A stretch of 64,000 nt of DNA from Spirochaetales bacterium. GTDB taxonomy: Bacteria; Spirochaetota; Spirochaetia; DSM-2461. A program made the translations under genes and the position numbers. The notes below the pieces were generated by a model. The model worked only from the letters and a program-made list of their open reading frames with translations, did no database searches and was not told the DNA's origin. This document shows, piece after piece, positions 1 through 7,772 of this stretch. Numbering within the stretch: the stretch's first letter is position 1; each line of letters opens with the position of its first letter. The stretch covers positions 124,001 through 188,000 of the forward strand of contig JAQQAP010000008.1 of assembly GCA_028533045.1 (NCBI GenBank), in the 5' to 3' direction.

Positions 1-206
1 ATAATCAGGGCGACGGCAAGCGCTATCGTTCATTGGGCTGTATGCCCTGTACCCACCCGGTTGAGTCGGATGCCCGCAATGTTCGGGAAATCATTGAAGA
101 ACTCAAGACCGGTAAGTTTTCCAACATCGCCGAGCGGTCCGGTCGGGCCCAGGACAAGGAAGACGGGGGCGGACTGGAAACTCTGAGACGGGACGGGTAC
201 ATGTAG
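1..206 (+). CDS. cysD: Sulfate adenylyltransferase subunit 2, C-terminal end (partial)
   Basis: Only the last 67 codons are present; the reading frame begins at base 3 and ends with TAG at 204-206. The translation has the C-terminal CysD signature: an RYRSLGC stretch, a THPVES segment, an EII helix, a SERSGR-like basic patch and a terminal RRDGYM. CysD is the PP-loop ATP pyrophosphatase half of ATP sulfurylase. With CysN it turns sulfate and ATP into APS in the cytoplasm. The next gene, cysN, starts at the base after this stop codon, so the two subunits are translationally coupled. The 5' part lies outside the window. Confidence 0.9.
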   Translation, partial: NQGDGKRYRSLGCMPCTHPVESDARNVREIIEELKTGKFSNIAERSGRAQDKEDGGGLETLRRDGYM

Positions 207-2027
207 ATGAATAGTGAAATGAAAGAACAGATGAACATCGTTATTACCGGTCACGTAGACCACGGTAAGAGTACGGTTATCGGTCGAATGCTGGCCGACA
301 CGGGAAGCCTGCCCGAGGGAAAACTGGAATCGGTTAAGAAAAACTGTGAACGAAACTCCAAGCCCTTTGAATATGCCTTTCTTCTGGACGCTCTGAAAGA
401 TGAGCAGGCCCAGGGTATCACCATTGATGCGGCCCGTGTCTTCTTTAACACCGAACAGCGGGACTACATTATCCTCGATGCACCGGGACACATCGAATTC
501 CTCAAGAACATGGTTACCGGAGCCGCCCGTGCGGAAGCGGCCTTTTTAGTAATTGATGCGGACGAAGGGATTCAGGAGAACTCCAAGCGACACGGCTATC
601 TCCTCTCCATGCTGGGAATCCGACAGCTCTGTGTTCTCGTAAACAAGATGGACCTGGTGGACTACTCCCAGCGAACCTTCCGCCAGATTGAAAGAAAATA
701 CAGCCGGTTCCTCAAGAACCTGGATATGACCGATGTATCCTTCATCCCCGTAAGCGGGCGGGAAGGGGACAATATTGCCAGCCTTAGCAAGAACATGCCC
801 TGGTGGACCTCAAATACGGTGCTTTCCCTTCTGGACAGCTTCAAGAAAGAGGAAAAACCCACCGACATGCCCTTTCGAATGGCCGTGCAGGACGTGTACA
901 AGTTTACCAACGAAGGGGACAGCCGACGAATCATTGCCGGTACGATTGACTCCGGTGAGCTCCACAAGGATGACGAACTGATTTTCTATCCCTCCGGAAA
1001 GAAGAGCAAGGTCGATTCGATCGAGGTCTTTAACGGTGAGCCCCCGGAGGTCGTAGGTCCCGGACAGGCCACCGGTTTTACCATGACCGAACAGATTTAC
1101 GCCAAGCGGGGAAATCTGGTTGCCAAGGTGGGCGAGAAACAGCCTCAGGTAGGGAATGTTTTCCGCGTCAGCCTGTTCTGGTTGGGCAAAAAGCCTCTGG
1201 AAAAAGGCAAAGACTACATCCTCAAAGTAGGAACCGACCGGGTTAAGATGCAGCTTTTCGATACGATTCGCGTTATTGATGCGTCTAACCTGAATGCGGA
1301 CAACATGAAGAAAATGGTAGGCCGCCACGATGTGGCCGAGTGTGTTTTTACCACCAAAAGAGCCATTGCCTTTGACTTGGTAGAAGACCTGCCCAGCGCC
1401 AGCCGTTTCGTAATCGTTGACGACTATGAAATCGCCGGGGGCGGTATTATTCGCGAAGTGGTTAAGGACAGTATGGCCAGCCATCGCAAGGACGCGATGC
1501 ACTTAAACTTTAGCTGGGAAACGGGAAATGTTTCCGCTGCGGAAAGGGTGAAAGCCTTGGGGCACAAGTCCCAGCTTGTTTTGGTGAGTGGCGAAGAGGC
1601 TGTTGGAAAGAGCGAAATGTCCAAAGCCCTGGAAAGACGACTTTTTGACCGGGGCTGCAACGTGGTTTACCTGGGAATGACCAGCTTCCAGGAAGACGGA
1701 GAAGAGGCCGACTATGGCGATAGCCGCCGAGGACGTCGAATGGCCGCTCACGAGCGGGAAGAGATGATTCATCGCCTGGCCCTATTCGCCAAGATGTCCA
1801 TGGAAGGGGGAGCCATTTTGGTTGTATCCTGTTCCGAATTGACCTCGGAAGAGCGGGAAGTGATTGCCATGGCTATCGAGCCCCATTCCATGAAGACGGT
1901 ATGGCTTGGCAAGGATTTGACCACGGATCTTAAACCGGACTATCAGATTATGAATGTCTCCGAAGCGGTAACAGAAGCGGAAAAGATTGAAGCCCTTCTG
2001 GTAGACGAAGAGATTATCCTTAAATAA
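207..2027 (+). CDS. cysN: Sulfate adenylyltransferase subunit 1 (GTPase) with degenerate APS-kinase-like C-terminus
   Basis: 606 residues. An EF-Tu-like GTPase domain comes first: G1 loop GHVDHGKS near residues 15-22, DAPGH switch, NKMD base-recognition motif. Two beta-barrel domains follow, and residues from about 431 resemble a CysC (APS kinase) extension. CysN couples GTP hydrolysis to APS formation by CysD. In the CysC-like part the Walker A loop (GEEAVGKS, about 462-469) is kept. The DGDN substrate motif and the DRxENIRR motif expected of active APS kinases are not recognisable, so this domain may be non-catalytic. ATG 207 directly follows the cysD stop; an in-frame ATG at 231 is an alternative start. 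Only 21 bases separate it from the cysteate-synthase-like gene, implying one operon. Confidence 0.9.
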   Translation: MNSEMKEQMNIVITGHVDHGKSTVIGRMLADTGSLPEGKLESVKKNCERNSKPFEYAFLLDALKDEQAQGITIDAARVFFNTEQRDYIILDAPGHIEFLKNMVTGAARAEAAFLVIDADEGIQENSKRHGYLLSMLGIRQLCVLVNKMDLVDYSQRTFRQIERKYSRFLKNLDMTDVSFIPVSGREGDNIASLSKNMPWWTSNTVLSLLDSFKKEEKPTDMPFRMAVQDVYKFTNEGDSRRIIAGTIDSGELHKDDELIFYPSGKKSKVDSIEVFNGEPPEVVGPGQATGFTMTEQIYAKRGNLVAKVGEKQPQVGNVFRVSLFWLGKKPLEKGKDYILKVGTDRVKMQLFDTIRVIDASNLNADNMKKMVGRHDVAECVFTTKRAIAFDLVEDLPSASRFVIVDDYEIAGGGIIREVVKDSMASHRKDAMHLNFSWETGNVSAAERVKALGHKSQLVLVSGEEAVGKSEMSKALERRLFDRGCNVVYLGMTSFQEDGEEADYGDSRRGRRMAAHEREEMIHRLALFAKMSMEGGAILVVSCSELTSEEREVIAMAIEPHSMKTVWLGKDLTTDLKPDYQIMNVSEAVTEAEKIEALLVDEEIILK

Positions 2028-2048
2028 GAAGAGAGAAAAGGAGCGACT

Positions 2049-3329
2049 ATGGCTTTTTCAAAAACGGAATACAAGGTTAAATGTCTTTCCTGCGGGGGAG
2101 AATTAAGCGACGAGGGCTACCCCCTGGGATGTCCCCATTGCGATAAGCCCGGTTTTATCCAGGCCGATTATGGTAAAAAGCAGATCGAATTCGGCTCGGA
2201 AGAGATGGGATTGTACCGTTTTGCCGATTGGCTGCCGGTTAAACACACTCTGGAAGGATCGGGCGCGCCCATTACTTACAAGAGTGAAGCCCTGGCAAAA
2301 GAACTGGGACTGACCGACTTGTGGATCACCTTTAACGGTTGGTGGCCCGAGAAGGGCGCCCGGATGAAAACCGGCGCTTTTAAAGAGTGTGAAGCCTACG
2401 CTGTTTGCGGACGGATGGGAGATGACTGGAAGGATACACTGGTTGTAGCTTCCGCCGGTAATACGGCCCGAGCCTTTGCCCGGGTTTGTTCGGATAACAA
2501 CATTCCCCTGGTGCTTTGTGTTCCCGAGGACAATATTGACGCCCTCTGGTTCGATAAGCCTCTGAACGACTGCGTAAAGCTCTATTGTACCGAAAGCGGC
2601 AGCGACTACTTTGATGCCATTGCCCTGAGCGGTAAGGTATGTGCCCTTGACGGATTTGCTCCCGAGGGGGGTGCCAAGAATATCGCCCGTAGAGACGGTA
2701 TGGCTACCACCGTACTGAGCTGTGCCGAGGCGATGCAGGCCATTCCCGAGTACTACTTCCAGGCTGTGGGAAGCGGGACCGGCGCGATTGCCGCCTGGGA
2801 AGCTATGAACAGACTGATTGAAGACGGACGATTCGGCTCCAACAAGATGAAGCTTCTCGTTTCCCAGAATACCCCTTTCCTTCCCATCTACGATTCGTGG
2901 AAGCGGGGCGGACGGGACTTTATTGAACTGGACGGCGATACGGCCCGTGAACAGGCCGAAGCGGTTGTAGGTAAGGTACTTACTAACCGGAAGCCTCCCT
3001 ATAGTCTCACTGGCGGTCTTTATGACGCTCTGGTAGATACGGAGGGTGATGTTATTGCCGTAAGCAACGAAGAAGCTTCCCAGGCGGGAGCTCTCTTTAA
3101 GGAGCTGGAAGGAAACGATGTTTCTCCTGCAGCTTCTGTGGCGGTTGCCTCACTGATTCAGGCTGTTGAAGCCGGTACGGTTCCCAAGGACGGTCGGATT
3201 ATGCTGAATATTACCGGAGGCGGTATGGAGCGTTTTATGAGCGAACACGAAATGTTCTTCCTCCAGCCGACTCACGTCTTTTCCAAGGAACCGAGCCAGG
3301 AAGAGGTTGCTGAGGTTTTGAAAGCCTAA
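2049..3329 (+). CDS. Cysteate synthase-like PLP enzyme (threonine synthase family)
   Basis: 426 residues, fold-type II PLP enzyme. A zinc-ribbon-like N-terminus (Cys12, Cys15, Cys28, Cys31) precedes the PALP domain. The predicted PLP lysine is Lys112 in GAFKEC, the Asn loop is SAGNTA (about 135-140), and the phosphate-binding loop is VGSGTG (about 240-245). The N-terminal CxxC...CxxC and overall form match the archaeal cysteate synthases, paralogues of threonine synthase that make cysteate from phosphoserine and sulfite. Threonine synthase is the main alternative, but no thrA/thrB or homoserine genes are nearby. The sulfate-activation genes upstream and the acyltransferase downstream fit a sulfite-using enzyme. 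SD-like gagagaaaaggag precedes ATG 2049. Confidence 0.72.
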   Translation: MAFSKTEYKVKCLSCGGELSDEGYPLGCPHCDKPGFIQADYGKKQIEFGSEEMGLYRFADWLPVKHTLEGSGAPITYKSEALAKELGLTDLWITFNGWWPEKGARMKTGAFKECEAYAVCGRMGDDWKDTLVVASAGNTARAFARVCSDNNIPLVLCVPEDNIDALWFDKPLNDCVKLYCTESGSDYFDAIALSGKVCALDGFAPEGGAKNIARRDGMATTVLSCAEAMQAIPEYYFQAVGSGTGAIAAWEAMNRLIEDGRFGSNKMKLLVSQNTPFLPIYDSWKRGGRDFIELDGDTAREQAEAVVGKVLTNRKPPYSLTGGLYDALVDTEGDVIAVSNEEASQAGALFKELEGNDVSPAASVAVASLIQAVEAGTVPKDGRIMLNITGGGMERFMSEHEMFFLQPTHVFSKEPSQEEVAEVLKA

Positions 3330-3386
3330 AGCCTAAAGCCGAGAGCGGACAGCGGACGGATGATAGCCTAAAGCGGACAGCGGACG
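3321..3386 (+). repeat. Short direct repeats at the end of the cysteate synthase gene
   Basis: The unit aaagcct is repeated in tandem across the stop codon of the preceding gene. The block agcctaaagc...gcggacagcggacg then occurs twice: the 14-base core gcggacagcggacg lies at about 3344-3357 and 3372-3385. Function unknown. It may be an interspersed intergenic repeat or the result of slippage. Confidence 0.6.
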
Positions 3387-3459
3387 TTTTTTTCGGGGTG
3401 TTTCATTTGGACGCTGTGACACGGGATTGGCTGCGGGCTTCTCTCGCAAAGGCGTATGG

Positions 3460-3578
3460 GGTAGGGGATTGTAGCGGTTATGGGCCCTGAGGGCCGGCAG
3501 AGCGTGAGCGGCGCCGGATAAGACCGAAGGACTAGCCCATTCGAGCGGAAAGCCCGGTGGGGTGGAGCCCCAACCCCC
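3460..3578 (+). repeat. GC-rich structured intergenic element (candidate interspersed repeat)
   Basis: This spacer is clearly richer in G and C than the flanking genes and holds several small inverted repeats: GGCCC-tga-GGGCC at 3483-3495, a cggc...gccgg arrangement around 3494-3518 and GGGG-tggag-CCCC at 3559-3571. Two related segments, gtagcgg..gggcc and gagcgg..gcccgg, flank the middle. It separates the cysteate synthase gene from the acyltransferase gene. No open frame with a ribosome binding site is seen in it. Whether it is repeated elsewhere in the genome cannot be judged from this window. Confidence 0.45.
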
Positions 3579-3613
3579 AATATGATTATGTTTATTTTTT
3601 AGGAGATTTTGAT

Positions 3614-4915
3614 ATGGCGGATATTTTTGATAAGTGTAAAGGCGACGGCGGGTACTTTGGTGCTTTCCGTCACATGGGTGAAAACGAACTTACTCGACCT
3701 ATTATGGAGCCTCTGGCCGGTAAGCGAATGATGCATAACGGCGAAGAGCACATCATGTGGTCTGTAAATAACTATATTGGTCTGGCTAACAACGATGAGA
3801 TTCGTAAGGCTGCGGCTGATGCGGTTGAAGAATTTTCTACCTGTAACCCCATGGGTTCCCGTATGATGAGTGGTAACACTCCCTACCACCTGGCTCTGGA
3901 AAAGAGACTGGCCGAATTTTCCCAGAAGGAAGCGGCTTTCCTTTTTAACTTTGGGTACATGGCTGTTCTGGGTATTGTTTCCTCTTTGGCCGGTATGGGC
4001 GATACGGTTGTTGTTGATAAGCTGGCTCACGCCAGTATTCTCGATGCAGCCGGTATGGCTAAGGCGGCCGGTGCGACTCTTCGTTACTTCAAGCACAATG
4101 ACGCCAAGGACCTGGATAAGGTTCTGGAAAGTGTTAACAAGACTAACCCCGACGGTGGTGTTCTGGTTCTGACCGAAGGTGTTTACGGTATGACCGGGGA
4201 CCTGGCGGACCTGAGAGGTATCTGCGAGGTGAAGGATAAGTGGGGTGCTCGTCTATTTATTGATGACGCTCACGGTCTGGGTGTTATGGGCGAAAAGGGC
4301 CGCGGTGCGGCGGACTACTTTGGCGTTCAGGACAAGATTGATATTTACTTTGGTACCTTTGCCAAGGCTTTTGCTTCTATTGGCGGTTTCTGTGCCTGTG
4401 ACAAGGACGTTCGTGACTGGATCATGTTTAACGCCCGTACTCAGGTTTTTGCCAAGTCCCTTCCCATGGTATACGTACAGTCTCTCGATAAGACTCTGGA
4501 CCTGGTTATGGAAAGAGAAGACCTGCGAGACAAGATGTGGGAAAACTCCAAGAAGCTTCAGGACGGTCTGAGAAACGAAGGTTTTGCTATTGGACCGGGA
4601 GACTCTCCCATCTGTTCCGTTTTCTGTCCCGTTGGAACCGAAGCAGCCGATAAGGTTGGTGGTGTTGGGGCTTCCATGGTAGCTTACCTCCGTGAACGAA
4701 AGATTTTCGTTACCGCCGTTGTTTACCCTGTAATTCCCCCCGGACTCTGTATGTTCCGAATGATTCCCACGGCGGCTCACACCGATGCGGAAGTTAACGA
4801 AACCATTGAGGCTTTTAAGTCTATGAGCAAGGATCTTAACCTGACTCTGCCCTGCACGGCCGATGACCAGGCGAAGATTGATAAGTTGTTCAGATGTAAT
4901 CCTACCAAGGCTTAA
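3614..4915 (+). CDS. Alpha-oxoamine synthase family acyltransferase, probable cysteate fatty acyltransferase (capnine synthase type)
   Basis: 433 residues, fold-type I PLP enzyme of the AONS/KBL/serine palmitoyltransferase family. These enzymes condense an amino acid with an acyl thioester, releasing CO2. Visible hallmarks are His139 in the cofactor-stacking region, the DDAHGLG motif at about 217-223 and the PLP lysine Lys251 in the TFAKAF context. The start at ATG 3614 is chosen because aggaga lies seven bases upstream; a longer frame from 3557 has no such site. Biotin genes are absent. Beside a cysteate-synthase-like gene and cysDN, the most economical substrate is cysteate, giving 3-ketocapnine, the base of sulfonolipids. 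Serine palmitoyltransferase or AONS activity is not excluded. Codons are strongly biased toward GTT/GGT/CTG, suggesting high expression. Confidence 0.68.
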   Translation: MADIFDKCKGDGGYFGAFRHMGENELTRPIMEPLAGKRMMHNGEEHIMWSVNNYIGLANNDEIRKAAADAVEEFSTCNPMGSRMMSGNTPYHLALEKRLAEFSQKEAAFLFNFGYMAVLGIVSSLAGMGDTVVVDKLAHASILDAAGMAKAAGATLRYFKHNDAKDLDKVLESVNKTNPDGGVLVLTEGVYGMTGDLADLRGICEVKDKWGARLFIDDAHGLGVMGEKGRGAADYFGVQDKIDIYFGTFAKAFASIGGFCACDKDVRDWIMFNARTQVFAKSLPMVYVQSLDKTLDLVMEREDLRDKMWENSKKLQDGLRNEGFAIGPGDSPICSVFCPVGTEAADKVGGVGASMVAYLRERKIFVTAVVYPVIPPGLCMFRMIPTAAHTDAEVNETIEAFKSMSKDLNLTLPCTADDQAKIDKLFRCNPTKA

Positions 4916-4953
4916 TCTGAGGGTGCCTTTGGCTCCTACTCTTCGTTAAATAG

Positions 4954-4989
4954 AAACCCGCGGGGCGCTTTAGCTCTGCGGGTTTTTTT
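4954..4989 (+). terminator. Rho-independent terminator after the acyltransferase gene
   Basis: The stem AAACCCGC pairs with GCGGGTTT across a loop of about 16 bases and is followed by a run of seven T. It lies 38 bases after the acyltransferase stop codon and closes the sulfur/sulfonolipid operon. Confidence 0.85.
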
Positions 4990-5024
4990 ATGGAATTTTC
5001 TCCGGTTTTCTGTCATAATGGCCC

Positions 5025-6116
5025 ATGCCGGAGGATCCTGCTCTCTTGAGTATTTTTAATTATATCACGCCCATCACTAATATCTCCTTTGTTTTGTCTA
5101 TCGTCTTTTTCTTTTTCGCTCTGGGGCAGTTAATGAAGAAGGGGAGCGAGCGGTCCCATTTTTTTCTTTTCGTGGTTTTTCTTTCCATGGCTATCCAATG
5201 TATATCTTTGTGGTTGTATTTCCGGGACAGTCCCTTTTTTGAGAAGTATCTGTATTATTCGGATAGCGCTTTTCTTTATCTCGTGGGTCCTTTCGTGTAT
5301 CTCTTTTTTCTGGATATTACGGCTCATATTGATATTTCATCTAAAAAGATAGGTTTGCACAGCCTCCCTTTTGCCATGTCCCTTGTGTTCTTTGGCATAT
5401 TTAACTCACTTGTTCCTACATTAGACGAGAAAAAGAGCAGTTCCCCTGCAGAGCTTGTGATTTATTTATCCTATCTTTCCCTGGCTTATTACATGGCGAG
5501 GATTCTCCGGATGCTCAGGGCTTATTATGCAGATGAGAAACAGAGCCGGGAGGTCAAGTGGCTCTCGCATATAGCTCTCTGCGCCATAGTTCTTTCTTTT
5601 TGTCTCCTGCTAACGCCCCTATGGAAGGGATTTCAGTATATCAGCCATGCGGCGTCTCTTGGGGTTTCCCTTTCTTTGATTGTTTTTCTTATTCGTTATC
5701 CCGATTTTTTCAACCGGGCCCAAGAGGAATCGGAGGAGATTAAGTATCTTAATTCCCGTTTGGGGAACATAGATAAGAAGAAGATTGTGGCCCGGCTGGA
5801 TGAGCTCATGCGGCAGGAGAAGGTTTACCGGAACGGCCGCTTGAGCCTTAAGGAGTTGAGTACCCTTCTGTCTATCTCTCCTTCCCAGCTCTCGGAACTG
5901 CTGAACAGCCACTATGATGCCAGTTTCAATAATTTTGTGAACTCCTACCGGGTAGAAGAGCTTAAGTCGATATTCCAAACGAAGGCCGATGTAAATATCC
6001 TTCAGGCAGCTATCGATTGCGGATTCAACTCTAAAAGCACCTTCAATACGGTCTTTCGCAAGCAAACCGGTCTTACTCCTACACAATTTCGACAAAAAAC
6101 ACGTTCAGAATCATGA
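5025..6116 (+). CDS. Membrane-bound AraC-family transcriptional regulator
   Basis: 363 residues. The first ~235 are very hydrophobic with about seven predicted transmembrane helices. The C-terminal ~100 residues form a double helix-turn-helix of the AraC/XylS type (LSLKELSTLLSISPSQLSELLN, then AAIDCGFNSKSTFNTVFRKQTGLTPTQFR). Such proteins are thought to sense a signal in or across the inner membrane and bind DNA directly. The ligand is unknown. ATG 5025 has no Shine-Dalgarno sequence but lies just after a CATAAT, so it may be read from a leaderless message. An in-frame TTG at 5046 preceded by ggagga (5030-5035) is an equally plausible start. The lipoprotein genes downstream are possible targets. 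Confidence 0.85.
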   Translation: MPEDPALLSIFNYITPITNISFVLSIVFFFFALGQLMKKGSERSHFFLFVVFLSMAIQCISLWLYFRDSPFFEKYLYYSDSAFLYLVGPFVYLFFLDITAHIDISSKKIGLHSLPFAMSLVFFGIFNSLVPTLDEKKSSSPAELVIYLSYLSLAYYMARILRMLRAYYADEKQSREVKWLSHIALCAIVLSFCLLLTPLWKGFQYISHAASLGVSLSLIVFLIRYPDFFNRAQEESEEIKYLNSRLGNIDKKKIVARLDELMRQEKVYRNGRLSLKELSTLLSISPSQLSELLNSHYDASFNNFVNSYRVEELKSIFQTKADVNILQAAIDCGFNSKSTFNTVFRKQTGLTPTQFRQKTRSES

Positions 6117-6183
6117 TTTCGGACGCCTTGCTTACCTAAACGAGCTAAAATAGTCACCAAAATAATAAAAAGAGGTGACAATA

Positions 6184-7746
6184 ATGCTGTTTAGGAAATT
6201 CCTTGTTCTGTTTACGTGCATTGCTGCGTTAATGGCCTGTGATACGGGAAGCGGAGCGAGTGAAGAGATAATCATATACTTAACAGTGGATGAGGATGAT
6301 GAAACAGTAAGTACCGAATTTTCCTGTGATGCCGGGGAGGATCAGAGCATAACCAGCCTGTGGGAGACGGTAACTCTGGGCGGTTCCGTAAAATATGCTT
6401 CCGGCGATTCGATTGACTATATCTGGATGGCTTCTCCTAATAATCCTTCCACGGTCACTCTGTCCGATTATTATATGGAAACGGTCTCTTTTGATGTAGG
6501 GTTCGATCTGGATGAAGGGGATTATACCTTTGTTCTTATGGCCAATGATGGAAATGAAACCGTGAGTGATACGGTTGTCATCACTTTGGATTATATGGAT
6601 AAGCTTTTAGCCTCCGATGGGGCGGCATCCGATAATTTTGGCTATTCCGTAAGCCTTTCCTCCGATGGCAGTACAGCGCTGGTAGGGGCCGTAGGGGATG
6701 ATGATAATGGCAGTGAATCCGGCTCAGCCTATGTTTTTACTCTTGATGGGGGGAGCTGGAGTCAATCGGAAAAGCTAACAGCCTCCGATGGGGCGGAATA
6801 CGATTTATTTGGACGTTCTGTGTGCCTTTCCTCCGATGGCAGTACGGCGCTGATAGGGGCTTCTTACGATGACGATGACGATATGGGCAGTGATTCCGGC
6901 TCAGCCTATGTTTTTACTCTTGATGGGGGGAGTTGGAGTGAAACAAAGCTTTTAGCCTCCGATGGGGCGGCATACGATTCTTTTGGATGTTCTGTCAGCC
7001 TTTCCTCCGATGGCAGTACGGCACTGGTAGGGGCTACTCCCGATGACGATACGGGCAGTTATTACGGCTCAGCCTATGTTTTTACTCTTGATGGGGGGAG
7101 CTGGAGTCAATCGGAAAAGCTAACAGCCTCCGATGGGGCGGAAGACGATTATTTTGGATGTTCTGTCAGTCTTTCCTCCGATGGCAGTACGGCGCTGATT
7201 GGAGCCGGTGGGGATGATGATAATGGCATTGATTCCGGCTCAGCCTATGTTTTTACTCTTGATGGGGGGAGTTGGAGTGAAACAAAGCTTATAGCCTCCG
7301 ATGGGGCGGAATACGATTTATTTGGACGTTCTGTGTGCCTTTCCTCCGATGGCAGTACAGCGCTGATAGGGGCCTATTGGGATGATGACAATGGCAGTGC
7401 TTCCGGTTCGGCCTATGTATTTACTTTTGATGGAGTCGTTTGGAGTCAATCGGAAAAGCTAATAGCTTCCGATGGGGCGGCATACGATCTCTTTGGCTAT
7501 TCAGTCAGCCTTTCCTCCGACGGCAGTACGGCTCTGATAGGGAGCGTTGGGGTTGATTACTCCGGTGTCTTCAGTTTCGGTACGGACGGTTGGAGCCAAA
7601 CAGGGACGTTGACAGCCGTTGACGGGGCGGAAGGCGATATGTTTGGCTATTCCGTCAGCCTTTCCTCCGACGGCAGCACGGCATTGGTAGGGGCCTACTT
7701 GGATGGTGATAATGGATCGGCCTATACCTTTAACCTGAGTTATTAA
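6184..7746 (+). CDS. FG-GAP repeat lipoprotein, predicted seven-bladed beta-propeller
   Basis: 520 residues. A lipoprotein signal peptide ends in the lipobox LMAC, so a lipidated, exported protein is predicted. An acidic, immunoglobulin-like region (about residues 20-135) is followed by seven FG-GAP-type units of about 57 residues. Each unit carries ASDGA...FG.SV.LSSDGSTAL(V/I)GA and ends GSAYVFT. Aspartate-rich loops such as DDDNGS look like calcium sites. Seven units would close one propeller. ATG 6184 is preferred over the in-frame GTG at 6175 because agaggtga forms the ribosome binding site just upstream. The next lipoprotein gene has the same leader, aaaagaggtga. The ligand is unknown. 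Confidence 0.85.
   Translation: MLFRKFLVLFTCIAALMACDTGSGASEEIIIYLTVDEDDETVSTEFSCDAGEDQSITSLWETVTLGGSVKYASGDSIDYIWMASPNNPSTVTLSDYYMETVSFDVGFDLDEGDYTFVLMANDGNETVSDTVVITLDYMDKLLASDGAASDNFGYSVSLSSDGSTALVGAVGDDDNGSESGSAYVFTLDGGSWSQSEKLTASDGAEYDLFGRSVCLSSDGSTALIGASYDDDDDMGSDSGSAYVFTLDGGSWSETKLLASDGAAYDSFGCSVSLSSDGSTALVGATPDDDTGSYYGSAYVFTLDGGSWSQSEKLTASDGAEDDYFGCSVSLSSDGSTALIGAGGDDDNGIDSGSAYVFTLDGGSWSETKLIASDGAEYDLFGRSVCLSSDGSTALIGAYWDDDNGSASGSAYVFTFDGVVWSQSEKLIASDGAAYDLFGYSVSLSSDGSTALIGSVGVDYSGVFSFGTDGWSQTGTLTAVDGAEGDMFGYSVSLSSDGSTALVGAYLDGDNGSAYTFNLSY
6601..7737 (+). repeat. Seven tandem in-frame repeats of about 170 bp encoding FG-GAP blades
   Basis: Units begin near 6601, 6772, 6946, 7117, 7285, 7456 and 7605. 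DNA similarity is high, not just protein similarity. Blades 2 and 5 are identical over roughly 60 bases, and the linker after blades 2 and 4 is the same gttggagtgaaacaaagctt. Blade linkers alternate between a QSEKL type and an ETKL type, which points to duplication of a two-blade unit. The last blade is the most diverged. Confidence 0.85.
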
Positions 7747-7772
7747 ATTTACAAACAAAAAGAGGTGATCAA

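Noticed and set aside
2049-3329. Plain threonine synthase
   Set aside because: The zinc-ribbon N-terminus and the neighbouring cysDN and acyltransferase genes fit cysteate synthase better, and no homoserine pathway gene is near. Not fully excluded.
3368-3580. Minus-strand open frame of 70 codons in the GC-rich spacer
   Set aside because: No ribosome binding site, composition follows the structured repeat, and no domain is recognisable.
6601-7737. Regular repeats that might be read as a CRISPR-like or non-coding satellite array
   Set aside because: Units are in-frame, about 170 bp long, and each encodes one FG-GAP blade; there are no short direct repeats with unique spacers.
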